From: Ruminococcaceae bacterium UBA3451
GTDB lineage: Bacteria; Bacillota; Clostridia; Oscillospirales; Acutalibacteraceae
DNA length: 23,813 nt
Assembly: GCA_002378845.1 (NCBI GenBank)
Contig: DFRY01000053.1
Span: 3,712-27,524, forward strand
Direction: 5' to 3'
Position numbers and translations under genes: made by a program. Of this stretch, positions 8,801 through 15,060 are shown piece by piece. The notes under the pieces are model-generated. The model worked only from the letters and a program-made list of their open reading frames with translations, did no database searches and was not told the origin of the DNA. The stretch's first letter is position 1; each line of letters begins with the position of its first letter.

Positions 8801-9255
8801 ATGTACGTAACTGGTTTTTGTTTGCCGCATCTGAACGGTGGCGTGATACCGATGAAGAATATGAGCATTATACGGATTCAGGTGGAAAATCAGGAGGGCA
8901 AAAGGAAAAACTGGCCTACACTATTTTAGCGGCCAGCCTTGTATATCATTTTGGTTTGGAAGAGCAGCAGGCAGGAAAGCACTCGTTCCGATTTGTTGTT
9001 ATTGATGAAGCCTTTTTAAAAAGTTCGGACGAATCTGCGCGATATGGATTACAGCTGTTTAAAAATCTGGATTTACAGCTTATGATCGTAACTCCATTGC
9101 TTAAAATCCCTACAATTGCGCAATTTATCGCTCATGTCGGCTTTGTCCATCATAACGATATTCGGCACGAGTCTATGCTCCGAAATATTTCCATCGATGA
9201 ATATGAGCGCGAACGAGAAGAACGGGAGGCGGTGCGGTCTGTCCAGATGGTCTGA
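5851..9255 (+). CDS. jetC: Wadjet anti-plasmid system SMC-like ATPase JetC
   Basis: JetC is the MukB/SMC-like motor ATPase that extrudes DNA loops in Wadjet. The 1134-residue protein has an N-terminal head beginning 'FRLNKLEVLNWGTFD', Walker A GDVGSGKST at residues 52-60, long coiled coils (about 310-460 and 640-900) around a hinge-like globular centre (about 470-610), and a C-terminal head with the ABC signature SGGKSGGQ (1010-1017) and Walker B VVIDEAF (Asp1052, Glu1053). All ATPase motifs look intact. It overlaps jetB by four bases and jetD by about 17. From published family work, ATP-driven extrusion lets the complex sense closed circular DNA of limited size before JetD cuts; nothing here indicates loss of that function. 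Confidence 0.95.
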   Translation: MTLQEFSQSKNTAIIRNSPGFRLNKLEVLNWGTFDRKVWTFSPFGETALLTGDVGSGKSTLVDAMTTLLVSPRKVAYNKAADSSAKERTITSYVRGFFGLKKGAEGTGQPECLRGISSYSVLLATFVDWSLSQYVTLAQFFWFQAAQNQPERFYVVADRELSIIHDFSNFEKNVRVLKSRLKSQDDIQVFDDYNRYSLAFRPRLGIAHEQALDLFQQTISMKKVEALTEFVRTNMLEDPHTIKDVDKLIEHFHDLSSAHEAVLKAKDQIARLQPIVEKGNRHACLAADQVVLESAISAVEFWFAEQRASLQVDNIRNLEQKLTLLSAKREEAEVVRKKIENDLREMDREINVNGGDAIRELEKEIQIAKDEQQRRQKATDSYSDYVKELKLPIPNSMETFVSNKSKIPELESIEEELQNSLQKDLKTAISEESKLQTELEGINGELESLRSRKSSIPREQIEKRRQLCKTLTITEDELPFVGELLEVRKNEEKWEGAIERLLHNFALSMLVPEKYYPAVAQWVDKTSLGIRLVYYRVSQEKNQSFYGQVDPLSAAAKLNIKPSTDFGVWMTKELQQRFSHICCENMEQFRREQQAITRFGQIKSRGNRHEKDDRSSINDQRHFVLGFSNQRKIDALEKSRLDIEKDLKFYKDEIQKAGSTQRDSQHRLNVLSRLRDVADFTEIDVRSIEIELHEKLVRKEALEKENDLLNALRIQRDELEQKQKKQNEVIKHAYDSEAGAKEQLKLARNEQADAQELAKQASPLMLSKAYPYLDQNKSEIFSSNTVTLGNADKLRRRYSAWLEEKKSKVQADLKSLGEKIVRGLTDYTNQYKEETKEIDSSIESLPEFEKILSQLEEDGLPKFEARFKQLLHENTINQIALFQAKLKQAQDIMKERIDRINASLSTIDYNEGRYIRLEYDETYDSEIKAFRVQLKSCTEGALTGSDDEQYAEAKFLQVKAIIERFQGRPGETESDARWTKKVIDVRNWFLFAASERWRDTDEEYEHYTDSGGKSGGQKEKLAYTILAASLVYHFGLEEQQAGKHSFRFVVIDEAFLKSSDESARYGLQLFKNLDLQLMIVTPLLKIPTIAQFIAHVGFVHHNDIRHESMLRNISIDEYEREREEREAVRSVQMV

Positions 9256-10426
9256 TGTACAATGGATTCGTGACGAAGTAAACAAAAAATGGGAGTCAGG
9301 AAAAATTCTACGCTATATGTTGGTACAGGATAACTTGTTCCCTCTCAGACTTCCACTGAAAAGGCCAAAAACCAATGAGATCAATCAAAACTTCGCTGAA
9401 ATTTCAAATTGGATTCAGGATCTTAAAAGAGAAAGCAAATCGGAAATCGGTTACGGCTATGAAGTGGAAGAAAAACCAATCGTAAACCGACAGTCCGGTC
9501 GTAACACGCTTCCAACCCACGCCGTGATATCAACGGTGCAGGATGCACTGTACCTTTTAAAAAAGCAACGAGAAGCTGACAGATTTTTGGAGTTATCACG
9601 CGGAATTTGTTCAGAATGGCCTTCCTTGTCGGACTGGATTGCCCAGTATCCGCACAAGGTATTAGAATTTGAAAAAGATTGGCAGTGTATTTTATCTGTT
9701 CTCCGCTGGTTTTTTGACCATCCTAGATGCGGTCTCTATCTGCGACAGTTGGATATTCATGGAATTGACACCAAATTTATTGAGCGGAGAAAAGGACTTC
9801 TAACCGAGTTGCTAAACATTGTTTTGCCGGAAAGCAGCATTGATCCAGAGTCTTCCACTTTTGAAGTACGCTTTGGCCTACAGGCAAAACCTGCTTTGGT
9901 ACGATTCCGATTATTAGATCGTGTACACTATATACAAGGCATGTCTGATTTTACGGTCCCAGTTGAGCAATTTCAATTGTGGCATCCCCCCATCTCCAGA
10001 ATCTTTATCACTGAAAATGAGATCAATGGGTTATGTTTTCCAAACATGAAAGACGGATTGGTAATCTTCAAATTGGGATATGGTATTGATGTTTTAAGAA
10101 AAACAGAATGGCTTAAGACAAAAGAAATCTATTATTGGGGCGACATTGATACACATGGATTTGCGATTTTAGATGAAGCGCGCAGTTTTCTCCCACAAAT
10201 CCAATCAATAATGATGGATGAGACAACGCTGATTTCTCATCGCAATTTGTGGTGCACCGAAGAAAAGCCCTTTCTTGGACAACTACATCATCTGACGGAT
10301 AATGAATATCGACTATTTTGCGAACTTCAGGGAAATGTCTGGAGAAAGGGTGTTCGATTAGAGCAGGAGAGAATTTCCTTTTCTTTTGTACAACAAGCAG
10401 TGAACCAAATCAGGATTAGGCACTAG
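9239..10426 (+). CDS. jetD: Wadjet anti-plasmid nuclease JetD (DUF3322/DUF2220, Toprim)
   Basis: JetD is the Toprim-fold nuclease of Wadjet, related to topoisomerase VI A subunits, and cleaves plasmid DNA once recruited by JetABC. The N-terminal DUF3322 region begins SRWSDVQWIRDEVNKKWESG; the C-terminal DUF2220 Toprim domain shows the acidic motifs FITENEINGL (Glu259) and YYWGDIDTHGF (Asp302, Asp304). The frame has no ATG, GTG or TTG near the family's usual N-terminus. The best start is CTG 9239, nine bases after GGGAGG (9224-9229), inside the end of jetC; it gives 395 residues. Upstream ATGs at 9197 and 9203 lack a good ribosome site and would add out-of-family residues read from jetC sequence in another frame. 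The terminator at 10551 ends the operon. Confidence 0.93.
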   Translation: MSRWSDVQWIRDEVNKKWESGKILRYMLVQDNLFPLRLPLKRPKTNEINQNFAEISNWIQDLKRESKSEIGYGYEVEEKPIVNRQSGRNTLPTHAVISTVQDALYLLKKQREADRFLELSRGICSEWPSLSDWIAQYPHKVLEFEKDWQCILSVLRWFFDHPRCGLYLRQLDIHGIDTKFIERRKGLLTELLNIVLPESSIDPESSTFEVRFGLQAKPALVRFRLLDRVHYIQGMSDFTVPVEQFQLWHPPISRIFITENEINGLCFPNMKDGLVIFKLGYGIDVLRKTEWLKTKEIYYWGDIDTHGFAILDEARSFLPQIQSIMMDETTLISHRNLWCTEEKPFLGQLHHLTDNEYRLFCELQGNVWRKGVRLEQERISFSFVQQAVNQIRIRH

Positions 10427-10550
10427 CCAAATTTAGTCTGCGCCATTTTATTGGTTGTCTCTTCAACTCTGAAACTCTCAGCTTAATTTGAAACTTTCAA
10501 AAGGAAACGTTCAATTGTATCAAACTTTAGTTTACTAGACAACACAAAAA

Positions 10551-10576
10551 GTCCGGCCAAAAGGCCGGGCTTTTTT
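10551..10576 (+). terminator. Intrinsic terminator of the jet operon
   Basis: GTCCGGCC, loop AAAA, GGCCGGGC, then TTTTTT. The eight-pair GC-rich stem includes one G-T pair. Confidence 0.92.
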
Positions 10577-10579
10577 GCA

Positions 10580-10624
10580 TTGGCAAGTATGGCCGCAGGC
10601 GAACACCGGCACAAGAAGAATCTC
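10580..10624 (+). pseudogene. Possible remnant of a large serine recombinase gene
   Basis: TTGGCAAGTATG (10580-10591) and GCACAAGAAGAATCTC (10609-10624) read as LASM and AQEES, which are contiguous in large serine recombinases; the recombinase at the left edge of the window continues from exactly this point (AQEES). Here 17 unrelated bases separate the blocks and a stop follows shortly (reading SPSGN then stop), so any gene is broken. The match is short and chance cannot be excluded. Confidence 0.35.
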
Positions 10625-10801
10625 CATCAGGTAATTAATGCATAGTGGTAGACGGAAGGCGAAAACCGCGTCACACGATTCTCTTAATTGAAATTGTTTT
10701 ATTGATCCATTTTTGAGTAATAAAAGCTTAGAAATTGTCCTTGGGTGTTGGTTTACAAAACTGCCTGCCTGTAAACGGGGACGTGGCTACACAGATTTAA
10801 T

Positions 10802-10815
10802 ATAGTAAATATATT
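10802..10815. promoter_or_regulatory. Upstream operator half-site over the -35 box
   Basis: The 14 bases ATAGTAAATATATT recur exactly at 10846-10859 inside a full palindrome, 44 bases away, about four helical turns. This copy overlaps the -35 hexamer, so one regulator could bind both sites on the same DNA face. Confidence 0.5.
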
Positions 10816-10842
10816 GACAATTACTCCATACTCCATTATACT
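10814..10842 (+). promoter_or_regulatory. Strong sigma-A promoter of the BAAT-family gene
   Basis: -35 TTGACA (10814-10819, consensus), 17-base spacer, -10 TATACT (10837-10842). Transcription should start near 10849, inside the palindromic operator. Confidence 0.8.
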
Positions 10843-10844
10843 GT

Positions 10845-10866
10845 AATAGTAAATATATTTACTATT
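10845..10866. promoter_or_regulatory. Perfect 22-bp palindromic operator
   Basis: The 22 bases are a perfect palindrome; its left half is AATAGTAAATA. It covers the predicted transcription start, so binding would repress the BAAT-family gene. The downstream MarR-family protein is a candidate binder, but its own promoter has a different palindrome. Confidence 0.65.
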
Positions 10867-10914
10867 TTTCGTGACATGTCAAAAACTATACATTTTAAAG
10901 GAGATCAGAACTTT

Positions 10915-12195
10915 ATGCAGGTCACTGTAAAACATCAGGAAGCATTTGTAGATGAGAAGTTTTATGTAAAAATCGCGGGGTTATCTCCCAATAGCAGGCT
11001 AAAAGCAACTATGCAGATGGAATTTCCGTGGTGCAAGGGCGAGGAGTTTTCATCTAACGCAATTTTTGTTGCAGACGAAAAGGGAGAAGTTGATTTTGAC
11101 CGGACAGCGCCGGTGGAAGGTTCCTATAAAGTTGCAGACAGTATGGGGCTCGTCTATTCTTTAAGGCAATCAAAATCTTCCGGAAAAAATATTGCCGAGA
11201 ATATCTCCATTGAAAAGCCTATTATCATGAATTTACTGCTGGAGTCTTCCGCTGGAACGGAAAATATTGAGTTTAAAAGAATCTTCAAGGCGGAAAATGT
11301 CATTGTGAAACAAATTAATGACAGTTTCACCGGTCAGTTGTTTTATCGGGAACATTCCAATGACAAAACGATTTTGATGCTTGGGGGATCGGATGGGCAA
11401 ATGGAAAGTCTGGCTGTAATGGCAGGGCCGATTGCGTCAAGAGGGTTTAACGTTTTGACTGTGCCCTATTTTGGTGCTGAGGGACTGCCAGAGAAACTGG
11501 AAGAAGTGCCGTTAGAGTATTTCGAGAGAATATTTCACTGGATCGAAAATAGCGAAATAACCAAAACAAAAGACATCTACCTTCACGGGACATCAAAAGG
11601 TGGTGAATTAGCACTTTTGCTTGCTTCGCGATATAAACAGATTAAAAAAGTGGTTGCCATAGAACCGCATGCCTATTGCTTTCAAGCATTGGATGGTCTG
11701 ATGAGCGGTAAAAATGTTTCGTCCTGGTCATATGAAAGAAAGTCTCTTCAATTTGTAGCGGTGGATAACAATATTTTCTTCGAAGACCAGAAAAATGATA
11801 TTCAGAAAGGTATTCCGTTTGGTTTTGCGAGTACCTATAAAAAGAGCCTTGAAAAAGCGGGCAATAAAGAAGCTGCGAGAATAAAAATTGAAAACTCTGA
11901 TGCAGATATTCTTTTAATCTGTGGGAAAAAAGATAATATCTGGAACAGCTATGACGCATGTCCTAAAATTCTGAAAACTTTACAAGATCATAATTACAAG
12001 CATCATGTAGATCTGTTGATTTACGAGAATATGGGGCATCCAATGCCAATTCCTTACATTATTCCGATTAGCTTTACACTTGAAATGCCGATGAATGGCG
12101 GCGTGTTTACTTCCGGTGGAACGATTGAAGGAAACGCAGAAGGCCAATATGAATCGTTTCAAAAAACAATTGAGTTTTTAAAGGCTGAACTTTAA
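10915..12195 (+). CDS. Acyl-CoA thioester hydrolase/BAAT-family alpha/beta-hydrolase
   Basis: This 426-residue enzyme resembles the acyl-CoA thioesterase / bile acid-CoA:amino acid N-acyltransferase family. An N-terminal beta-sandwich-like domain (about 1-125; DEKFYVKIAGLSPNSRLKA) precedes an alpha/beta-hydrolase domain. The likely triad is Ser227 in HGTSKGGELA, Asp340 in ICGKKDNIW and His375 in ENMGHPMP. A serine nucleophile fits a thioesterase more than an amino-acid-conjugating member, which use cysteine; the substrate is unknown. ATG 10876 is possible, but AAAGGAG at 10897-10903 points to ATG 10915. The promoter and the two operator elements upstream imply tight control, perhaps by a ligand-responsive regulator such as the MarR protein that follows. 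A hairpin terminator ends the unit. Confidence 0.85.
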   Translation: MQVTVKHQEAFVDEKFYVKIAGLSPNSRLKATMQMEFPWCKGEEFSSNAIFVADEKGEVDFDRTAPVEGSYKVADSMGLVYSLRQSKSSGKNIAENISIEKPIIMNLLLESSAGTENIEFKRIFKAENVIVKQINDSFTGQLFYREHSNDKTILMLGGSDGQMESLAVMAGPIASRGFNVLTVPYFGAEGLPEKLEEVPLEYFERIFHWIENSEITKTKDIYLHGTSKGGELALLLASRYKQIKKVVAIEPHAYCFQALDGLMSGKNVSSWSYERKSLQFVAVDNNIFFEDQKNDIQKGIPFGFASTYKKSLEKAGNKEAARIKIENSDADILLICGKKDNIWNSYDACPKILKTLQDHNYKHHVDLLIYENMGHPMPIPYIIPISFTLEMPMNGGVFTSGGTIEGNAEGQYESFQKTIEFLKAEL

Positions 12196-12219
12196 ATCAT
12201 GTAATACAAAGTCAGCTAA

Positions 12220-12263
12220 AAGCGAGTGCAAACTTCAAATAGTTTACACTCGCTTGAGTTTAT
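12220..12263 (+). terminator. Terminator hairpin after the BAAT-family gene
   Basis: AAGCGAGTGCAAAC pairs with GTTTACACTCGCTT (14 pairs, one G-T) around an eight-base loop. The following tract GAGTTTATT is only moderately T-rich. Confidence 0.7.
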
Positions 12264-12305
12264 TCCCCCTGTAAAAATGAGCGTCTTTTTGTGGAACATA
12301 GTTGG

Positions 12306-12334
12306 TTGATTCCTGCTTTTGAAAATGGTATAAT
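12306..12334 (+). promoter_or_regulatory. Promoter of the marR-type gene
   Basis: -35 TTGATT (12306-12311), 17-base spacer, -10 TATAAT (12329-12334). Confidence 0.7.
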
Positions 12335-12346
12335 ATAGACAATGTA

Positions 12347-12358
12347 TTGACTAGTCAA
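12347..12358. promoter_or_regulatory. Palindromic operator TTGACTAGTCAA
   Basis: This perfect 12-bp palindrome lies just past the -10 box at the predicted start of transcription. The TTGAC/GTCAA form is typical of MarR-family sites, which supports autorepression by the gene that follows. Confidence 0.6.
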
Positions 12359-12386
12359 AATACACATGTGAGGATGAACTTATGCT

Positions 12387-12959
12387 ATGGATTACGGGAA
12401 AGAATACGACTTATTGCGCATCATGGAACAAGTTTATTCCAGCCTAATCACCGTTTCCAACAAGCTTCAGGCAACTGGCAACAAATATTGCAGCCCCCTA
12501 ACATCCAGACAATATATGACGATACTTGCGATTTTGCATCTGCCGGAAGATGAAACCACAATTGTTAACATTGCGAACAAATTAGGAGCAACAAAACAAA
12601 ATATAACGCAAGTGATTGAAAGTCTTAAAAAGAAAGAATTTGTCTCTATTATTCCAAGTACTCAAGACAAAAGGGCTATCAATGTTATTGTGACCGAGTT
12701 AGGCATAGAAACCATGATTACCTGTGGAAAAAATTCTGTAGTTGACTTTATGGCGGATATTTTCAAGGATTTTGAAAAGGAAGAATTGGAAATACTTTGG
12801 AGGATGTTAATCAAGCTATACCGTTTTGATGGAGCTAAAATAGATGGATTTGAAACCGACGTCCAGATTCCAAATACCGTTAGCAATGAAGATATCCGGC
12901 GAACCATAGAAAGGTTTTCCATTCGAAGAAAAGAAGCGGAAAACGAATCACATACTTAA
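12387..12959 (+). CDS. MarR-family transcriptional regulator
   Basis: This 190-residue winged helix-turn-helix repressor of the MarR family binds DNA as a dimer, usually released by a small ligand. The DNA-binding core is seen in order: LTSRQYMTILAILHL, TTIVNIANKLGATKQNITQVIESLKKKEFVSIIPS (helix-turn-helix), then the wing with the diagnostic DKRAINVIVTELG (MarR usually DxRxxxxxLT). Flanking helices form the dimer interface, and a polar C-terminal extension of about 45 residues goes beyond the usual length of roughly 145. The promoter and the TTGACTAGTCAA operator lie directly upstream. It probably controls itself and possibly the BAAT-family gene. The weak AGGA at 12371 leaves the start slightly uncertain. 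Confidence 0.9.
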   Translation: MDYGKEYDLLRIMEQVYSSLITVSNKLQATGNKYCSPLTSRQYMTILAILHLPEDETTIVNIANKLGATKQNITQVIESLKKKEFVSIIPSTQDKRAINVIVTELGIETMITCGKNSVVDFMADIFKDFEKEELEILWRMLIKLYRFDGAKIDGFETDVQIPNTVSNEDIRRTIERFSIRRKEAENESHT

Positions 12960-13051
12960 TTATATTTGACTTTTTTAAGGTATCGCAGCAATACCAACAC
13001 CTTGTAACAAAATAAACGTGTTCGAATTTAGATTGATAACTCCACCCAAAG

Positions 13052-13090
13052 GGGAGCAATGATTGTAGCAATCATTGCTCCCTTTTTTTC
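13052..13090 (+). terminator. Strong intrinsic terminator after the marR-type gene
   Basis: A 14-pair stem (13052-13065 with 13069-13082, core GGGAGCAATGATTG) with a three-base loop, followed by TTTTTTT. Confidence 0.92.
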
Positions 13091-13227
13091 CCAGTATAAA
13101 AGAAAACCGTAAATAAGTTATAATATTCAACAAAGTGTTTTTTTAAATAAAAGTGGAGGGAAGGTGAAATTTTTCAAAATATGTATTATGTCTTTTTGGA
13201 GGGCAAACCCTTATCGAAATTTATAAA

Positions 13228-13377
13228 ATGAGAGAAATGTTTATTACAAATCGCGACAGATACATAAATGATCCCGAATCTCTGGGGTGTTTTGATCAGG
13301 CAATGGAATATGGGATTGAAGCGATTTTTTATACTTGGCCGAAGGATAGTAAAAATGTAGAGCGGGTGCTGTTATGA
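13228..13377 (+). CDS. Small 49-residue protein, unknown
   Basis: ATG 13228 opens a frame reading MREMFITNRDRYINDPESLG, then a segment ending YTWPKDSKNVERVLL. The acidic, aromatic and evenly mixed composition looks like real protein. GGAGGG (13198-13203) is 25 bases upstream, too far for this ATG, so the true start may be a non-standard codon near 13213, or the gene may be a trimmed remnant; the frame is open to 13168. Its stop overlaps the next ATG (ATGA at 13374-13377), typical of coupled genes. I do not recognise the family. Confidence 0.45.
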   Translation: MREMFITNRDRYINDPESLGCFDQAMEYGIEAIFYTWPKDSKNVERVLL

Positions 13378-13556
13378 AAAAGAATCTTAAAATCCATTTG
13401 TATCTTTGTCTGGCATTTGCGAGTATTTGGATTATAGGCGTAATTTTAGATTACAGACAGATGATTCCTTTCAATGAAACTTTGTTTGCATTTATTGGTT
13501 TTGTATTATCAGTTTCCTATTTACTGCATCACATAGTGGCAGGAAGGAAAAATTAA
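13374..13556 (+). CDS. Small two-helix membrane protein
   Basis: This 60-residue protein has two predicted transmembrane segments (IHLYLCLAFASIWIIGVIL and TLFAFIGFVLSVSYLLHHIV) joined by a short polar turn, with a basic N-terminus (MKKNLK). It has no good ribosome site of its own and begins inside the stop of the preceding small gene, so it is probably translated by coupling. No function can be assigned. Confidence 0.6.
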   Translation: MKKNLKIHLYLCLAFASIWIIGVILDYRQMIPFNETLFAFIGFVLSVSYLLHHIVAGRKN

Positions 13557-13745
13557 CGTTTATTAATCTGAATTTGCATGTTTTCGCAGAATTTATTGTC
13601 CGGGGACTTTTCAAGTATGAACCCGATTATTATAACAGAAAAAGCCATAATTCCTCATTAGACAATCATATAATTATAGATAGACCAATGCTGCATTCCT
13701 TTCGCGGCACGATACGGTCGATTTATGTATTATGGGGGGTACGGC

Positions 13746-14162
13746 ATGAAAAGCTCACTGAAAAATTTCACTCTTTTCGCTTTTGGCGGCCTTGTCTATG
13801 TAATAATTGAAATTCTTTTTCGCGGGTATTCCCATTGGTCCATGTATCTGCTTGGGGGAATCTGTTTTCTGGCGCTGGGGTATATTAACCGGTTTTTATC
13901 ATGGGAAACTCCGCTGCCGCTGCAAATGCTGATTGGCGGGGTGATTATTACTGTTTTGGAATTGATTACCGGTTTGATAGTAAATGTACATTTTGGGTGG
14001 GACGTATGGGATTATTCTGCAATACCGTTTAATCTTTATGGTCAAATCTGCCTGAGGTCAAGCATCGGCTGGTGTTTTTTGTCAGTGGTTGGAATTGTTC
14101 TGGATGATTATTTAAGGTATTGGGTGTTCGGCGAAGAAAAACCGAGATATAAAATATTATAG
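13746..14162 (+). CDS. CmpB-like four-helix membrane protein (putative ABC transporter type IV family)
   Basis: This 138-residue membrane protein resembles PF06541, named 'putative ABC-transporter type IV' although transport is unproven. Four hydrophobic helices are visible (LFAFGGLVYVIIEILF; MYLLGGICFLALGYI; MLIGGVIITVLELITGLIV; SSIGWCFLSVVGIVL). The family signature region WDYSAIPFNLYGQICLRSSIGW is present. ATG 13746 is preferred because GGGGGGT (13733-13738) precedes it; an in-frame ATG at 13725 has no such site. A hairpin follows the stop directly. Most likely a standalone small membrane protein. Confidence 0.8.
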   Translation: MKSSLKNFTLFAFGGLVYVIIEILFRGYSHWSMYLLGGICFLALGYINRFLSWETPLPLQMLIGGVIITVLELITGLIVNVHFGWDVWDYSAIPFNLYGQICLRSSIGWCFLSVVGIVLDDYLRYWVFGEEKPRYKIL

Positions 14163-14190
14163 AGCAGGAGGCGACCGCTTCCCGCTCTAT
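14161..14190 (+). terminator. Terminator-like hairpin after the CmpB-like gene
   Basis: AGAGCAGGAGGCG pairs with CGCTTCCCGCTCT (one mismatch, one G-T), followed by ATATTTTAT. The stem begins at the stop codon. Confidence 0.65.
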
Positions 14191-14279
14191 ATTTTATATC
14201 AAGTCACCATACAGACAATTTTGTTCTGAAATCATTATTGTCTTTCACATATTTAATTTCCCTGTCAGATAAGCCGCCT

Positions 14280-14813
14280 TTAGCGGACGCATGTCAGGTA
14301 TCGTTCCGCTAAGGTGGTTTTGAGGGCACTGCTCAATTCGGTCCATGTTCCCGTTGTGAAGGAGTTTTTTGGAATAATATGAGCTTGATTCTTCGTCATA
14401 TACAGGTATAGGTACCCCTCTGCCTCAACAGTCTTCAGCAAACTGGTGTATTTTATATTCGAGGTAGAAGTAATACCGTCTGTGTCTGTCTTCACAATAA
14501 AATGATCATTATACCATGTGTAACAATTTTCAATAGAATACAGTTTGCTTGATAATTTATAGGATACGAGCGGCATTATGTACCAAAGATAGAACAACAG
14601 AAAAACTAAAAGAATTCCCATAAAAATTTCCAGAAAGATGATGGATGCATTGTCTGAATAAGTTACTGTAATAAAAATTTCAACGGCCATTAATAACAGT
14701 ATGACAGTAGCGGCAGGAATCAAGTACTTTTTCCAACCGGTTTTAAAGTTGAAAAAGCGAAAGAATTTCACGTAATCATTTAGACCGATTTTTGATGTTG
14801 ATTCTAATTGCAA
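14280..14813 (-). CDS. YcxB-like membrane protein
   Basis: This 177-residue protein has two transmembrane helices (YLIPAATVILLLMAVEIFITV and IFLEIFMGILLVFLLFYLWYI), then a cytoplasmic PH-like domain of the YcxB type, recognisable from YTSLLKTVEAEGYLYLYMTK followed by NQAHIIPKNSF. The family's function is unknown. The first in-frame codon is GTG at 14822, but it lies within the ribosome site GAGGTGAT itself. The fourth codon, TTG at 14813, has correct spacing and is the better start. It is divergent from xpaC-telA and converges on the CmpB-like gene. Confidence 0.78.
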   Translation of the reverse strand: MQLESTSKIGLNDYVKFFRFFNFKTGWKKYLIPAATVILLLMAVEIFITVTYSDNASIIFLEIFMGILLVFLLFYLWYIMPLVSYKLSSKLYSIENCYTWYNDHFIVKTDTDGITSTSNIKYTSLLKTVEAEGYLYLYMTKNQAHIIPKNSFTTGTWTELSSALKTTLAERYLTCVR

Positions 14814-14974
14814 TATGATCACCTCGAAAAAAGGATATCATAGGCCAACTTGATGCACAATGGAAATATAAGGTAACGTTTCCCTTTGCCAAATCAAGGA
14901 TGCACAGTTGATGGAAAAGCTGCTTCCAGCAGGCTTTTTCTTGATTTTATTTTGCTCATTCGCCTCCGGAAAAG

Positions 14975-15003
14975 TTGTTATTTCACGCGAAATGATTTAT
15001 AAT
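14975..15003 (+). promoter_or_regulatory. Promoter of the xpaC-telA operon
   Basis: -35 TTGTTA (14975-14980), 17-base spacer, -10 TATAAT (14998-15003). The leader contains a small hairpin, CTGTGC with GCACAG, at 15022-15040. This placement supports ATG 15061 as the start of xpaC. Confidence 0.6.
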
Positions 15004-15060
15004 GAAAGAAATATTGTCCACCTGTGCAAAGACTGCACAGCGGGTTCTGTGGAGGAAGCA

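Larger units (their letters stand above)
10427..10914. other. Intergenic region between jetD and the BAAT-family gene
   Basis: It holds the jet operon terminator (10551-10576), two blocks resembling serine-recombinase codons (10580-10624), a small hairpin (GTTTACA at 10751-10757 with TGTAAAC at 10770-10776), and the promoter and operators at 10802-10866. I see no other gene. Confidence 0.7.

Noticed and set aside
9116..9238. Extension of jetD to ATG 9116
   Set aside because: The extra residues are read from jetC sequence in a second frame, do not resemble JetD N-termini and have no ribosome site.
5851..9255. A chromosomal MukB/condensin or a novel SMC system instead of Wadjet
   Set aside because: Partners with DUF3375, DUF4194 and DUF3322/DUF2220 features in the jetABCD order identify type I Wadjet.
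13574..13810. Plus-strand 78-residue frame
   Set aside because: It has no ribosome site, poor composition, and overlaps the start of the CmpB-like gene in another frame.
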